NCBI GenBank assembly: GCA_001695595.3
Contig: MBPM02000005.1
Location: forward strand, 1,240,001 to 1,304,000
Length of the DNA: 64,000 nt
Source of the DNA: Plasmopara viticola
Taxonomy: Eukaryota; Oomycota; Peronosporomycetes; Peronosporales; Peronosporaceae
Reading direction: 5' to 3'
Shown: in pieces, positions 1 to 8,412 of the stretch
Position numbering within the stretch: position 1 is the first letter of the stretch
How the letters are laid out: every line of letters begins with the position of its first letter
The notes under the pieces: generated by a model
What the model was told of the DNA's origin: nothing
Databases searched by the model: none
The model's input: only the letters and a program-made list of their open reading frames with translations
Position numbers and translations under genes: made by a program

Positions 1-44
1 TTAACAAATCAAGGGACGCCACGGGCAAAGCCAACTACAGCACA

Positions 45-136
45 GTACATCATCGCTGTGTCTGAGAGTGTCTGGGGGTACGCTAGATGCTCTTATATGC
101 GAAGATGGCGGACGATGTGGCATGAACGATACACTC
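45..136 (+). repeat. Left terminal inverted repeat, outer part
   Basis: The sequence here is repeated in inverted orientation at 13996-14090 with only a few mismatches; the core around 76-136 (GTACGCTAGATGCTCTTA onward) is almost identical. Similarity stops at about position 45, so the element starts there. No clear target-site duplication was found outside the two ends, which would fit integration by a tyrosine recombinase but proves nothing. Confidence 0.85.
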
Positions 137-482
137 TCCGTCCGCTAGGGGAATGAAGAAATGTCAAAGTGGCAGAAGGACTATGGCGGGGGCGAATACG
201 CCAAGCATGCCCATCTTACATATGAAAGGAGGTACACACATTTTTCTTTGTCACTGGGATTTTCTCCATACCAAAAAACGACGATACCAAAGAAGAACAC
301 GCTGATTTATACTGAGATCCATCCTGCAAACGCTGTTCTAGTCAGATAGGAAAGCATGCGCTGGGAACAGCTCGAAAACGACAAACATGCCTTCTGCGCA
401 TTCAATACATTTCTCACCACGACTTTTCTTTTCACCCGGTAGCAAAGGCGAATTCACATTCACAACCGCAACGCTGACATGA

Positions 483-841
483 TCATATATCAACGATCAC
501 GTGAATCACTTTCACCTTGGGAAAATTTTCGTCGCCTACGTCGAAGTAAATCTTTAATGACCACGTTGGCTTCAACAGCAGCTCTTTCTTCAAATACTTT
601 TTTTCCAAGTCTTCTATCGTCGCTCCCTGAAGCTATGCCAAATTGTCGTCATCATCCTTCATCCATTCGCCTTTCCTGTTGCCATTCTTCTTGGAGAGAT
701 AAAGCTCGAGCTTGTGAGACGGGAAATCATACTGCGCTCTTTCGGGATCACTTTCTTCAAAACTCCAACCGCTTGCTGGTTGCCAATATCAACGGTGACG
801 ACGCTTTCCTCGCCGACAACCGCGCAGAAGAGCACCACCAT
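483..841 (-). pseudogene. Crinkler (CRN) effector N-terminal fragment
   Basis: Read on the minus strand from an ATG at 841, the first 25 residues follow the conserved CRN start (MVVLFCAVVG, then VDIGNQQAVGVLKKVI). After a frameshift the reading continues with a LYLSKKNG segment, the counterpart of the LFLAK host-translocation motif, then a D/W-type region, and ends at KVKVIHVIV, which matches the HVLV end of the CRN N-terminal domain. CRN proteins are oomycete effectors delivered into plant cells, where variable C-terminal domains act, mostly in the nucleus. Here there is a frameshift before the LYLSKK segment, an in-frame TAG shortly after it, and a TGA right after HVIV, so the C-terminal effector domain is missing and the copy is dead. 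It sits in an insertion inside the viral left repeat. The family assignment is firm; why it is here is inference. Confidence 0.75.
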
Positions 842-1069
842 GTTTCTTTACGATGGAAAAAACGACAATGACTCTCACAAGTCTATTCATAACCTCAACA
901 AAGTCTTAGTGATCAGTGATCAAATACATTGAAGACACCTTAGAATACGAACCATCCACTTCTGAACTAAACCGAGCAGTATCCAGTATATACCAATCAC
1001 AAAAAATTAAAACCGGTATTGATCAAGAGATACTCTAGACATTAAATTCGAATGAGTAACCACTGAAAC

Positions 1070-1345
1070 ACTTGAGTCACCACCTTCCACTCAATGACAG
1101 CCACTCTAGATGTACAAGTCAGCATGAGTCACTGAGTCGACACTTTTTGTAACTTCCTCCCACTTATTTGCTATCATGTCTGTCCTCTACTGTATCATAC
1201 TATGCCTTATTAATTGGTGACTCAGTAAAATAGAGATCGTTTTACAGTGACTTAAAAAATGGATAGACATCAAAGTGACATACGCTGATGAGACACCATT
1301 GTGGTGACTTAGTCGTGACTCATGGTGACTCACGGTGACCTACTC
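1070..1345. repeat. Cluster of GTGACTC / GAGTCAC motifs
   Basis: At least five copies of GTGACTC or its reverse complement GAGTCAC lie within about 270 bp (near 1072, 1126, 1213, 1312 and 1322), plus several one-base variants such as GTGACTTA. The spacing is irregular. TGACTCA is a generic bZIP (AP-1/GCN4-type) binding core, so a cluster of regulatory sites is possible; a worn simple repeat is the alternative. It lies upstream of the broken CRN start on the minus strand. Confidence 0.45.
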
Positions 1346-1385
1346 GGAATCGACATCGAGAGTAACACTCGAACGACAATAACTT

Positions 1386-1445
1386 ATTGTGGCTGGTTCA
1401 TGCAACGTGCAGAATGTGACATCATGAGAACAATGATGATGATCT
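1386..1445 (+). repeat. Left terminal inverted repeat, displaced inner part
   Basis: This stretch (GGCTGGTTCATGCAACG and following) matches the inner part of the right inverted repeat at 13938-13995, read on the opposite strand. In the right copy this part directly follows the outer part; in the left copy about 1.25 kb of foreign sequence lies between. The left repeat was therefore one unit of about 150 bp before an insertion split it. Confidence 0.75.
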
Positions 1446-1621
1446 TAAGCGAAAATTTTATAGAATATCAAAACATAACCTCATTCATACAAAATGTGTA
1501 ACGTCACTTGGAGCAACGGAGAGCAGTGTAAGCTTGTTTGTAACAAAGAACGATGCGGAAAGCATATAAGTAATATCAAGCATAAGGAAATTTTTGTCGT
1601 GGAGAGTGATTAGTTGAAGAA

Positions 1622-4008
1622 ATGCCTTCACAAGTCAATACCCCAGTCGTCGCTGAGGTTGTTGATACGCCAGCGCCATCGGTGATCGAGCCCGTTGAGG
1701 CCACGAATGTCGAAGCAAGCAAAGTTCCAGAACTGGAAGAATCGAATGTCGAACCGGTGGCCACGGATAGCGCGGTATATAAGGAGGAATATAATTCAGA
1801 TTCTGGAAAATTATATAATTTGGACGACGAATATGATTTCGACAATGAAGATATGGTCATTCCAGCGAAGACAAGTTCAATTCGTCACAAATTGGGACAT
1901 AAGCAGTGGAGATCGTTCCAATTACGGATCCAGCAGATAATCACTCGAATTTGCCTAAGGTGCATGACGACTCATGGATGTACGAATCATCGGCCGACTC
2001 TTGCAGTGATGATGACAGCATTGTCTGGGACGGACCTCATAATCAAAGCCTGGACGAGTTTTCCTAGGAAGAACTCGAATGCGCGAGGCAAGCAGAAAAA
2101 TTTGCGGAATATGAGGTTGCGTCTGGGAAAGATGTTACTTCACCGCCGATTGAGATCGTTAATACGATCAAGCCAAAAGCCAAGACTGAGACTGATAAAT
2201 ACACCAAAGAGATCACCAGTGAAGATATAATCAAGGAGATCATCTTGAAGAAGTTTGTTAATGACATGATGCTTCTGGATAAGGATCTACTTCGTGAGAG
2301 CAACAAGGTTGATCTGTATGATTCATCACCGCTGTGCAATGTCACTATCGATATATACTAACTCGCACTGCTGGTCCGACAAACCCTTGTGCGCACAGGT
2401 AATAGCGGCTTGCCAATGTGGTATGGAAAGAGTAACAAAAAGCTTCGTTTCGGGGAAGGGGGAGAAGTTAATGCAATTGAGTTCAATCCAGCTGGAAAAG
2501 CACTTCAAACCTACAAAATGGCCATTTCTTAACATATAGTCTGAAGTATAAGCCAGTAGTTGCCCACCTCAAAATAAGTGTCATTCTCGACGCAGTCACG
2601 CATTTGGTGAATCATAAATTTGCTGACGTCCATCCATATGGCCCATTTGACGCCCAAAAGAACGACCCTCGTGTATTCAATCTATTTAGTGGTTTTCCTC
2701 ATGTGTACGATTTTAAGTATGTATCAATCAAGAGCTAATTGATTTGTGGTTCGATCATATTCAATATGTACTCTTTAACAGTAAGGATGCTGTGTATCAG
2801 CTCTTCGTAAAGTACTTTTTTCATCTGTTGCAGAAGCCGCATGTGAAGACGAAGATAGTTCCTCTCAACAAAGGAACGCAATGATGTGGCAAATATTCTT
2901 CGTTTGACATCTTTAATCGTTTTGTGATTGGTCCTCAGAATTTAGTCTTTAGTCTTACATGTCCGTCGATGGAGCGCATTTACTGCTCAATTCAACAGTT
3001 TTCGACAGAGCAAGGCATCAATTGTTCTAGACGAAGCCTTCGACCTAAACCATCGCTCTATGAACAGTTAAATGAGGAGTTATATTACCGATGATCGTAC
3101 GCAATTTGAGCGCAAGAATCTCGAGATAATTAAAGTCAACGGCTACGCAAGTTATGTGATCTTAAAGAACAATAATTTTGGCCCATCATTGAAGCCAATG
3201 ATCGTCGATACATGTGTCTCGTCGCTAGTGAACGTCGTGTGGGTGATAAAAAATATTTCGATCAATATTTCGATACTCTTGCCAATATCGATGCGGGTCG
3301 TGACATCTTTCACTACCTCGCACATGTTGATTTGACAGGATCTAAGTTGCAATCGTTCCCTCTCACGAAGTACACGAAGGATTTCAAAGCAAAACAAACG
3401 AACAACGTCGTGAATTGGCTTCTGAATATGCATTAGACACTAAGTGAAGAAGCAGATGATGAAATCAAAATAGCATCGACGTCTGATTGTTGTTGTTGTA
3501 TTACGTTATCGCGTTGCCAAGTTATGCACGTGCGAGGCTCAGTTCGGCTAGTCCACAGCATAGAGTGGTGTTCGCATACGTCGGGTCTCGTTCGGCGGGC
3601 AGTGCAGCCAGCACCGAGGTCGTGAGGGTCTTCCATTAGTTTGTTTATCTCAGACTTGGTAAGAGCCCAGGTGGCGCCCTGGTGCTGGAGACCGTCGCGT
3701 CGAGGATGAGACTCGTTAGAGACCTGCAGATGCTCGAGAGCACCTGCCCGAAGCGCGCGAGCATTTAGCCCCCGCGCTTGGAAGGAGGGCGTCACCCCAA
3801 CCTTTTCCGAAGCACGTCTGATTGGTATAATAAATACTGCAGGTGGGCCGAAACGAGCGGAGAGTCTCGGATCATGTCTCTCAATGTATTTAGTGGATTG
3901 CTAATGAATGAAGGGATAGACACAGAAGAGAAGAATATTGTTGACTGCGGCAAGCGTCGGAAATTCCGATATCGATCCATTTCACGACAGATCTTGTTCA
4001 TTGAATAA
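1622..4008 (+). pseudogene. Viral SF3 primase-helicase, broken by frameshifts and a SINE
   Basis: The gene starts at an ATG at 1622 with an acidic, low-complexity stretch of about 85 residues. Further on, pieces in shifting frames match the C-terminal half of the D5-like primase-helicases of large DNA viruses, Polinton-like viruses and virophages: VFNLFSGF at about 2680, a degenerate Walker A region at about 2870-2890, a Walker B-like IVLDEAF at about 3018, the ITDD.T..ERK segment at 3081, and NNNFGP followed by DRRYM at 3170-3215. The same frame gives YFDQYFDTL and a P-x-T segment (FPLTKYTKDF) at 3357. A winged-helix-like tail (YNKYCRW, LLMNEGID, KRRKFR) follows at 3829-4005, after the inserted SINE at 3490-3813. 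The protein would unwind and prime viral DNA. Several stops and frameshifts make it non-functional. Confidence 0.8.
3490..3813 (-). mobile_element. SINE-like retroposon, copy A (inside viral helicase)
   Basis: A 324 bp element bordered by an 11 bp direct repeat ACGTCTGATTG (3479-3489 and 3814-3824). Read on the minus strand it begins GCTTCGGAAAAGG and ends in a simple ACA-rich tail next to the duplication. A second copy lies at 19371-19643 with its own, different and longer duplication. Length, simple-sequence tail and target duplications of variable length are the marks of a SINE mobilised by LINE machinery. It has no coding capacity. A tRNA-type A/B box promoter was looked for and not convincingly found, so the RNA origin is open. 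Copy A has about 60 bp more than copy B in the middle. Confidence 0.75.
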
Positions 4009-4583
4009 AAAAATTGCCAGAAGTGAAACGAAACTTTGTTTCTGAAACTGCGTGGTCATTTTTTTCAGTCATGTGCAAAGACAAAAAAATACACATTTAC
4101 TGAGCTTCAACGCATCTGATATGCTTCATGGATTTGAATTGACTCCCTTCATCGCAACGCTTGAAATTAGACCAATGCTTATTTATACGATGTTTGAGTA
4201 GATTGAACGTGCTATTGACATAGCAAATTTCGTTTTGACTACAAACAATATTATAAACTAAACCGATCGTGGCTTTTATTATATCTGTAACATTTATATA
4301 TCAAGATCAAACATAACTAAATTATCCAAGTCGGAAGCTGCCACCTTTCATATGACAACGAGTTGTGGGGGTTGCAAAATACTATACCGCTAGATTTACC
4401 AAACGATTCACGAGCATCAGTTGCTTCCAGTCCGGCAATTTTACCTCCAAAATCTAGAACGCCTGTAGCAATTGGACGCCAATTGTCTTTGAGAAAATTC
4501 CAGACATGACTACCAGTCGATTTGATTCCATCCTATGCATCGCCCCAGAAGCCTGAGCCACTCAAACCTGATTGTTGCGTGCG
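4009..4583. other. Decayed viral spacer
   Basis: AT-rich sequence between the helicase tail and the small minus-strand ORF. The minus strand just downstream of that ORF shows a glycine/tryptophan-rich snatch (GSGFWGDAIGW, about 4530-4570) that may be the continuation of the small protein after frameshifts. Nothing else is recognisable. Confidence 0.4.
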
Positions 4584-4781
4584 TTAGACCTCACCATGAG
4601 ACATATGCAAAGTCGGTATTTTGCCGATCTCATATGCCTTTACAAGCTTTTTGTAGTTTTCCGGGTGAAAGTAGTAAGCATGGCCTTTGTTTAATTGCGA
4701 ATGGCTTATACGAATGGGCCTGCCATGTAGGACTTTAGTAGCCTGAGCGTGGCTGAGATCGATTTCGAGTTCCTTATACAT
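4500..4781 (-). pseudogene. Small Polinton-type protein (DNA-associated/capsid-linked, uncertain)
   Basis: An ATG at 4781 opens 65 residues with the pattern LSHAQATKVLHGRPIRIS, then NKGHAY, then KLVKAYEIGK and LHMSHGEV. The arrangement 'LS..Q..K.L.G....IS...L..G......P.N..KL.KA...G....MS..E' recurs in short proteins coded by Polintons and related viruses, often near capsid genes; their role is not settled. After the ORF ends, a further readable piece in another frame (GSGFWGDAIGW) suggests a longer protein cut by a stop. The likeness is a remembered pattern, not an alignment, so the call is tentative. The start faces away from the recombinase gene at 4826, leaving a 44 bp divergent gap. Confidence 0.4.
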
Positions 4782-4825
4782 CTAAATCTTATACCTGGAA
4801 TACTATATACAGGGTGAGAGACAAA

Positions 4826-6070
4826 ATGTCGAAAGTTAATAAATTTAAAACTCTAGATCTGGATGAAATAAAATATTTTACTCGAGATATTAAGTTAGGC
4901 AGCAAGCATGACAATTCGTCAAATACTACAATAAATGTACACACTAGGCAACTGATCAAGCTTTATAAAGTCAGAGTAGCTTAACAACAATGGTCCCCTA
5001 CTGACTTCATCGCCAATATTCAGTATCCAGACAAATACGATGACCCTTCGTTTAAAAAAACATTTAAGGTTTAGGATTCAAGCATCATCGCTCTGCTTCG
5101 AAGCATTTACACGGGCAAAGAGAGTTTAGTTCTGACACTGAACGCTATTTGCAAGATTTCAAGAACAGATATAACGATACCTTCGGATACAACAATGAGG
5201 TCCGAAAGGTAATTAGTAAACAGAACAAGGAAAGAAGCTGGACAACGGACTTACGCCCGAGGAAGAGAAGAAATACACCAGCTATCAGTAATTAATGTCA
5301 ATCCCTGGCAAAATCAAAAATATCCTTACTGGGACCTATGGTACAGTATTTATGTCAAAATCAGAGGTTAAAAAATTGCCCAAAACAAAGAGAATTGCGT
5401 ATCTGAAGCTTTTGTTTGATTACATCACGCTGTGGCATGTGTATTTCTTACTCCCGAGGGAGGGTCCAAATATCTTCAAAGAAATGAACTACATTTGAAT
5501 GACTTCATGAACATTCGGTTAATGAGTTCGCAGATGGTCCAGTTAGATAGCACGACAATGAGCTTGATTAAGTCACATCTCTCACTTTGACTGAAAAAGC
5601 TTAAAAAGCTACTGTGGCGTATTTGCAATAGACAGCCGAGTGAGTATGATTATACAAATGCAAGCAATGGATTCAGTCAAGTCCTATTTAAGTTGTTTTA
5701 GACATACGATGAAAAGCCAATGTCATTGAATATGATCCGACATATCGCTGAATCTCGTATAATTTGATTACCAAGCTATGCTAAGCTCACCAATCGAGAG
5801 AAAAATGATCTACACGCAGATCTACTTCACAGCATCACGGCCGCTTACACGAGCTATAACAAGATTGCAAATCGACTGCATTCATCAGTAGTCTCGTTTG
5901 ATCATGATGAATCGTTTGAGCCTGAGCCCGTGCCACCTGCTACACCACCAGTAAAGCCCGTTGCGAAGGCTGTAAGCAATCCTAAAGACCGTCAGTTACG
6001 TATATTCCATGGAGATTATCCACCTTCTGGTAGCGATAAGACATTTAAAATTGATGTATTTGAAAAATAA
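4826..6070 (+). pseudogene. Viral tyrosine recombinase (integrase), broken
   Basis: The ATG at 4826 (MSKVNKFKTLDLDEIKYF) is followed by an N-terminal region in several frames, a core-binding-like segment around 5295-5500, and a clear C-terminal catalytic stretch in a single frame at 5703-5880 interrupted by one TGA. In that stretch MSLNMIRHIAESR carries the second conserved arginine, LHADLLHS the conserved histidine, and AAYTSYNKI the tyrosine of the active site at family-typical spacing. The order 'iRh..es ... lt..ek..l...llHS...a...Y' is that of the tyrosine recombinases of Polinton-like viruses and virophages. A proline-rich tail (EPEPVPPATPPVKPV, about 5920-5960) follows. The enzyme would integrate the linear viral genome. 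At least five stops or frameshifts disable it. The retroviral-type integrase of classical Polintons was not found. Confidence 0.7.
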
Positions 6071-6544
6071 TTTATTTGATATAACATACAAAGCGATCAT
6101 GGAGCAAAAACAAAAGAGACCATACCGAAAAGCTGGACCATTCCATGTGGAATCCCATGGACTTCAAGCCTTCTAAAAAAGCGACACATCTCAAGTCAAT
6201 AACAATACTATGTTTGTATCTCATGCATTTGTAGATCTCTGGCGTATGATCGAAGAGGATAGGAAATTAAAAAAAAGCACTGTCTGACCACTTGGATGAG
6301 CATGAACGCGATTCTATGAAGTACTGCTTGATCAAGTGCAAAATTACCTCGAGACAATTTGAGAGTGCCTATAATTAATGTCTCGATGGATTAGTTAAAC
6401 CTTGAAAATGCTAGAAAGGACAAAAACATTGGTGACGACTGCCAGCTATCAAGACTGAGATGAAGTCAATACTTGACAAGCTATACGAAGAAAAAATTTC
6501 TCAGCATCATACTATAGTCAAATCAAGCGTCTGATGATGCTTTC
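6071..6544. other. Decayed viral spacer
   Basis: AT-rich sequence with stops in all frames. Short lysine-rich runs on the plus strand may be the worn tail of the recombinase or a lost viral gene. Nothing identifiable. Confidence 0.4.
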
Positions 6545-6847
6545 TTAGACGCTCGTGTGGAGCTGAGTAGCTTCAGTATTGATAGACTTTGGCTTTTTCT
6601 TCTTTTTTTGTCCCTTGGCAAAAGGGCTTATGCTTATCTTCTGAAGCTGATTGGATAGCGTTTCAATATTCGTCGAACCATAATCGATTTTGAATGGTGC
6701 TACAGGTTTCGAGTGCTCAAGCTCACTGGACCCACCTTTTCCATTGCCTGAGGCATTAATTGTCGCCGAATTCTCTTGCGTCGATGCATATTGATTTTTT
6801 TTCGAGTTTGTTATATATAGACAGTGAATAAAGATGTCATTGCCCAC
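6545..6847 (-). CDS. Hypothetical viral ORF, lysine-rich C-terminus
   Basis: A 100-codon open frame on the minus strand with no recognised domain. It is rich in serine, asparagine and glycine in the middle and has a basic KGQKKKKKPKS run near the end, like a nuclear localisation or nucleic-acid-binding tail. It overlaps the start of the minor capsid gene on the other strand by 14 bp. It might be a true small viral gene on the minus strand, or an accidental frame; the basic run and the good length for such AT-rich DNA favour the former slightly. Confidence 0.35.
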   Translation of the reverse strand: MGNDIFIHCLYITNSKKNQYASTQENSATINASGNGKGGSSELEHSKPVAPFKIDYGSTNIETLSNQLQKISISPFAKGQKKKKKPKSINTEATQLHTSV

Positions 6848-7720
6848 TTTACTAAAAATTCAATAACCAGGTCGCGACTCAACAGTTTCGATAGCGATTC
6901 TCGCAACTACTCGATTTAAGCCAGTATGAAAGTGCTCGTGGTAGTGTTTCAACCAACTATCCGTGGAAAGCTATTACCGCTCAGCGTCAGAACAACTCAT
7001 CCAAAATTATCTGGCCAACTGCTGCTACTACAACGACATACACAATTACGCTTCCGGATAGAACGTATTCAGCAAATGGTGTTAATGCGTATCTGCAACA
7101 CTTTTGCATTCGAACAATCTCTACTTGATCAACAATATGAGTAGCGAATACTACTACTTCATTTCATATAGTCAGAACCCGTCCAGTTATGCAATCCAAT
7201 TTACGATGCAACTATTTCAGAATATGACAGGCTTCGCAGCTGCAAGTGGTTTTCCAACGATGCCTACTATGGCTTACACGTCCCAGCTTCAGGTAGTAGA
7301 TTCAGCATTTTGTTCGATTATTGATTTTTGCAAGTTACGTATCCTACGGCTCAGACGACAAGCATTTGTGCAGTAAAAAGTAATCTGGTCCCACAAGTCG
7401 ATCCAACCGCTGCGGTTGTCGTAACCTGCTTAAATCTTTACAACCCGATCGCGAATAATTTTCAAGTCTTACATAACTTCACTTCTGCCGGTGTTGAGTA
7501 TAAGGGGCTCGTGACGATGTCTCAAGGCCAAGGCTTAGCATATTGTCCGATGCAGGGCACTAATTCAGAAATGACGCTATCGTTTCTAGATCAAAACATG
7601 ATCCCGCTCGGTATCATTGATAACAACGTATGTATTCGTTTGTTGATAAAACACCGCAAGAGCTCGATGGGATATTCAAACGACTGCTTTTTTATACCAG
7701 AAGTGTCCGGCGATCTCTGA
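6834..7720 (+). pseudogene. Minor capsid (penton) protein of the viral element
   Basis: Pieces in shifting frames give a typical Polinton/virophage minor capsid outline: a start near 6834, WKAITAQ at about 6965, ITLPDRTYSANGVNAYLQH at about 7042-7098, then EYYYFISY and NPSSYAIQF at 7147-7205. A longer open piece runs from 7328 to 7720 and ends with FLDQNMIPLG, IDNNVCIRLLIKHRK, which matches the conserved end 'l.f.D....pl.l......i.l.i+'. The protein forms the pentameric vertices of the icosahedral capsid as a single jelly roll. At least three frame changes are needed to read it through, so the gene is dead. It is followed, tail to tail, by the ATPase gene on the other strand, an order often seen in this virus class. 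Confidence 0.7.
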
Positions 7721-7779
7721 TCACTTTTTCATAAATCACAGCCGGGTTCAATCATGTCTTTGTACTTTTATCTGTCGGT

Positions 7780-8412
7780 AATGCCCATTAGCATAGTAGT
7801 CATCTTCCCAGATGTCGTTGTTTTGTACAAATCGACGAATATTTTGATTGAGTATCAATCGGGAAGTCGCGCAAGATGATAGCAAGGTCTCGCTAAGTAA
7901 GATTCCTTCCAAGTATCACATATTGAAAGTTGATGCGGATCGTTTTTCAAATCCTGTAGCTTTGCGAGATGTGAATTATACTCCAACCAAGCTTGCGTCC
8001 TCGAATGAAGCATTTGTAAGATCTGAGCCTGTGTCCGTTTTGCCTCCATTACCAAGTCATCAAAGATAATCAATTTGCTCGTCTCAGAGTCGTATTCACT
8101 CATTGCTGGTACCATCCCTTCTTCAATCACTTCTACGTAATTGATTGTATCTTTCAGATGATCATATAGTGTTCAATTGGTCTTCGTCGCTATAATTATC
8201 TTGGTAAAACAATTGCTGAGAAGTGCTATGGTGTAAAGAGCCGTATTACCTCTGCCTGATCCTGACGGACTGGCCACAACAATTCTAAATGGTGATTCGA
8301 AGTGCGGATTTTCGGAATCTTCTTGAGCTTTTTCTTGTCTGTCACATCGTAGAAATATATCATTGTGCCTTATATAGATCGACACAAAATATGTCTTCTT
8401 TGCCGCCACCAA
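7780..8412 (-). pseudogene. FtsK/HerA-type genome-packaging ATPase of the viral element
   Basis: On the minus strand from about 8412, the segment FRIVVASPSGSGRGNT (about 8255-8305) is a Walker A region in which the usual GK is GN or altered. LIIFDDLV at about 8050-8075 is the Walker B strand with its acidic pair. A +1 frame piece, GRKLGWSIIHISQSY at about 7950-7990, matches the conserved 'R+...S.iyisQSy' sensor motif of the A32-like packaging ATPases of Polintons, virophages and giant viruses; the tail continues to about 7780. The protein would pump viral DNA into the capsid. A stop follows ATKTN at about 8176 and a frameshift lies near 7985. The altered Walker A lysine is another sign of decay. 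Confidence 0.75.

Larger units (their letters stand above)
137..1385. mobile_element. Insertion splitting the left inverted repeat
   Basis: About 1.2 kb that is absent from the matching place in the right inverted repeat. It carries a broken Crinkler gene on the minus strand (483-841) and a cluster of GTGACTC motifs (1070-1345). ACACTC occurs both just before it (131-136) and near its end (1365-1370), which could be a 6 bp target-site duplication, leaving about 15 bp of extra sequence unexplained. No terminal repeats or transposase were seen, so the kind of element is unknown. Confidence 0.55.

Noticed and set aside
3490..3813. The dispersed repeat as a solo LTR
   Set aside because: It lacks TG...CA ends and short fixed target duplications; instead it has a simple-sequence tail and variable-length duplications, which fit a SINE.
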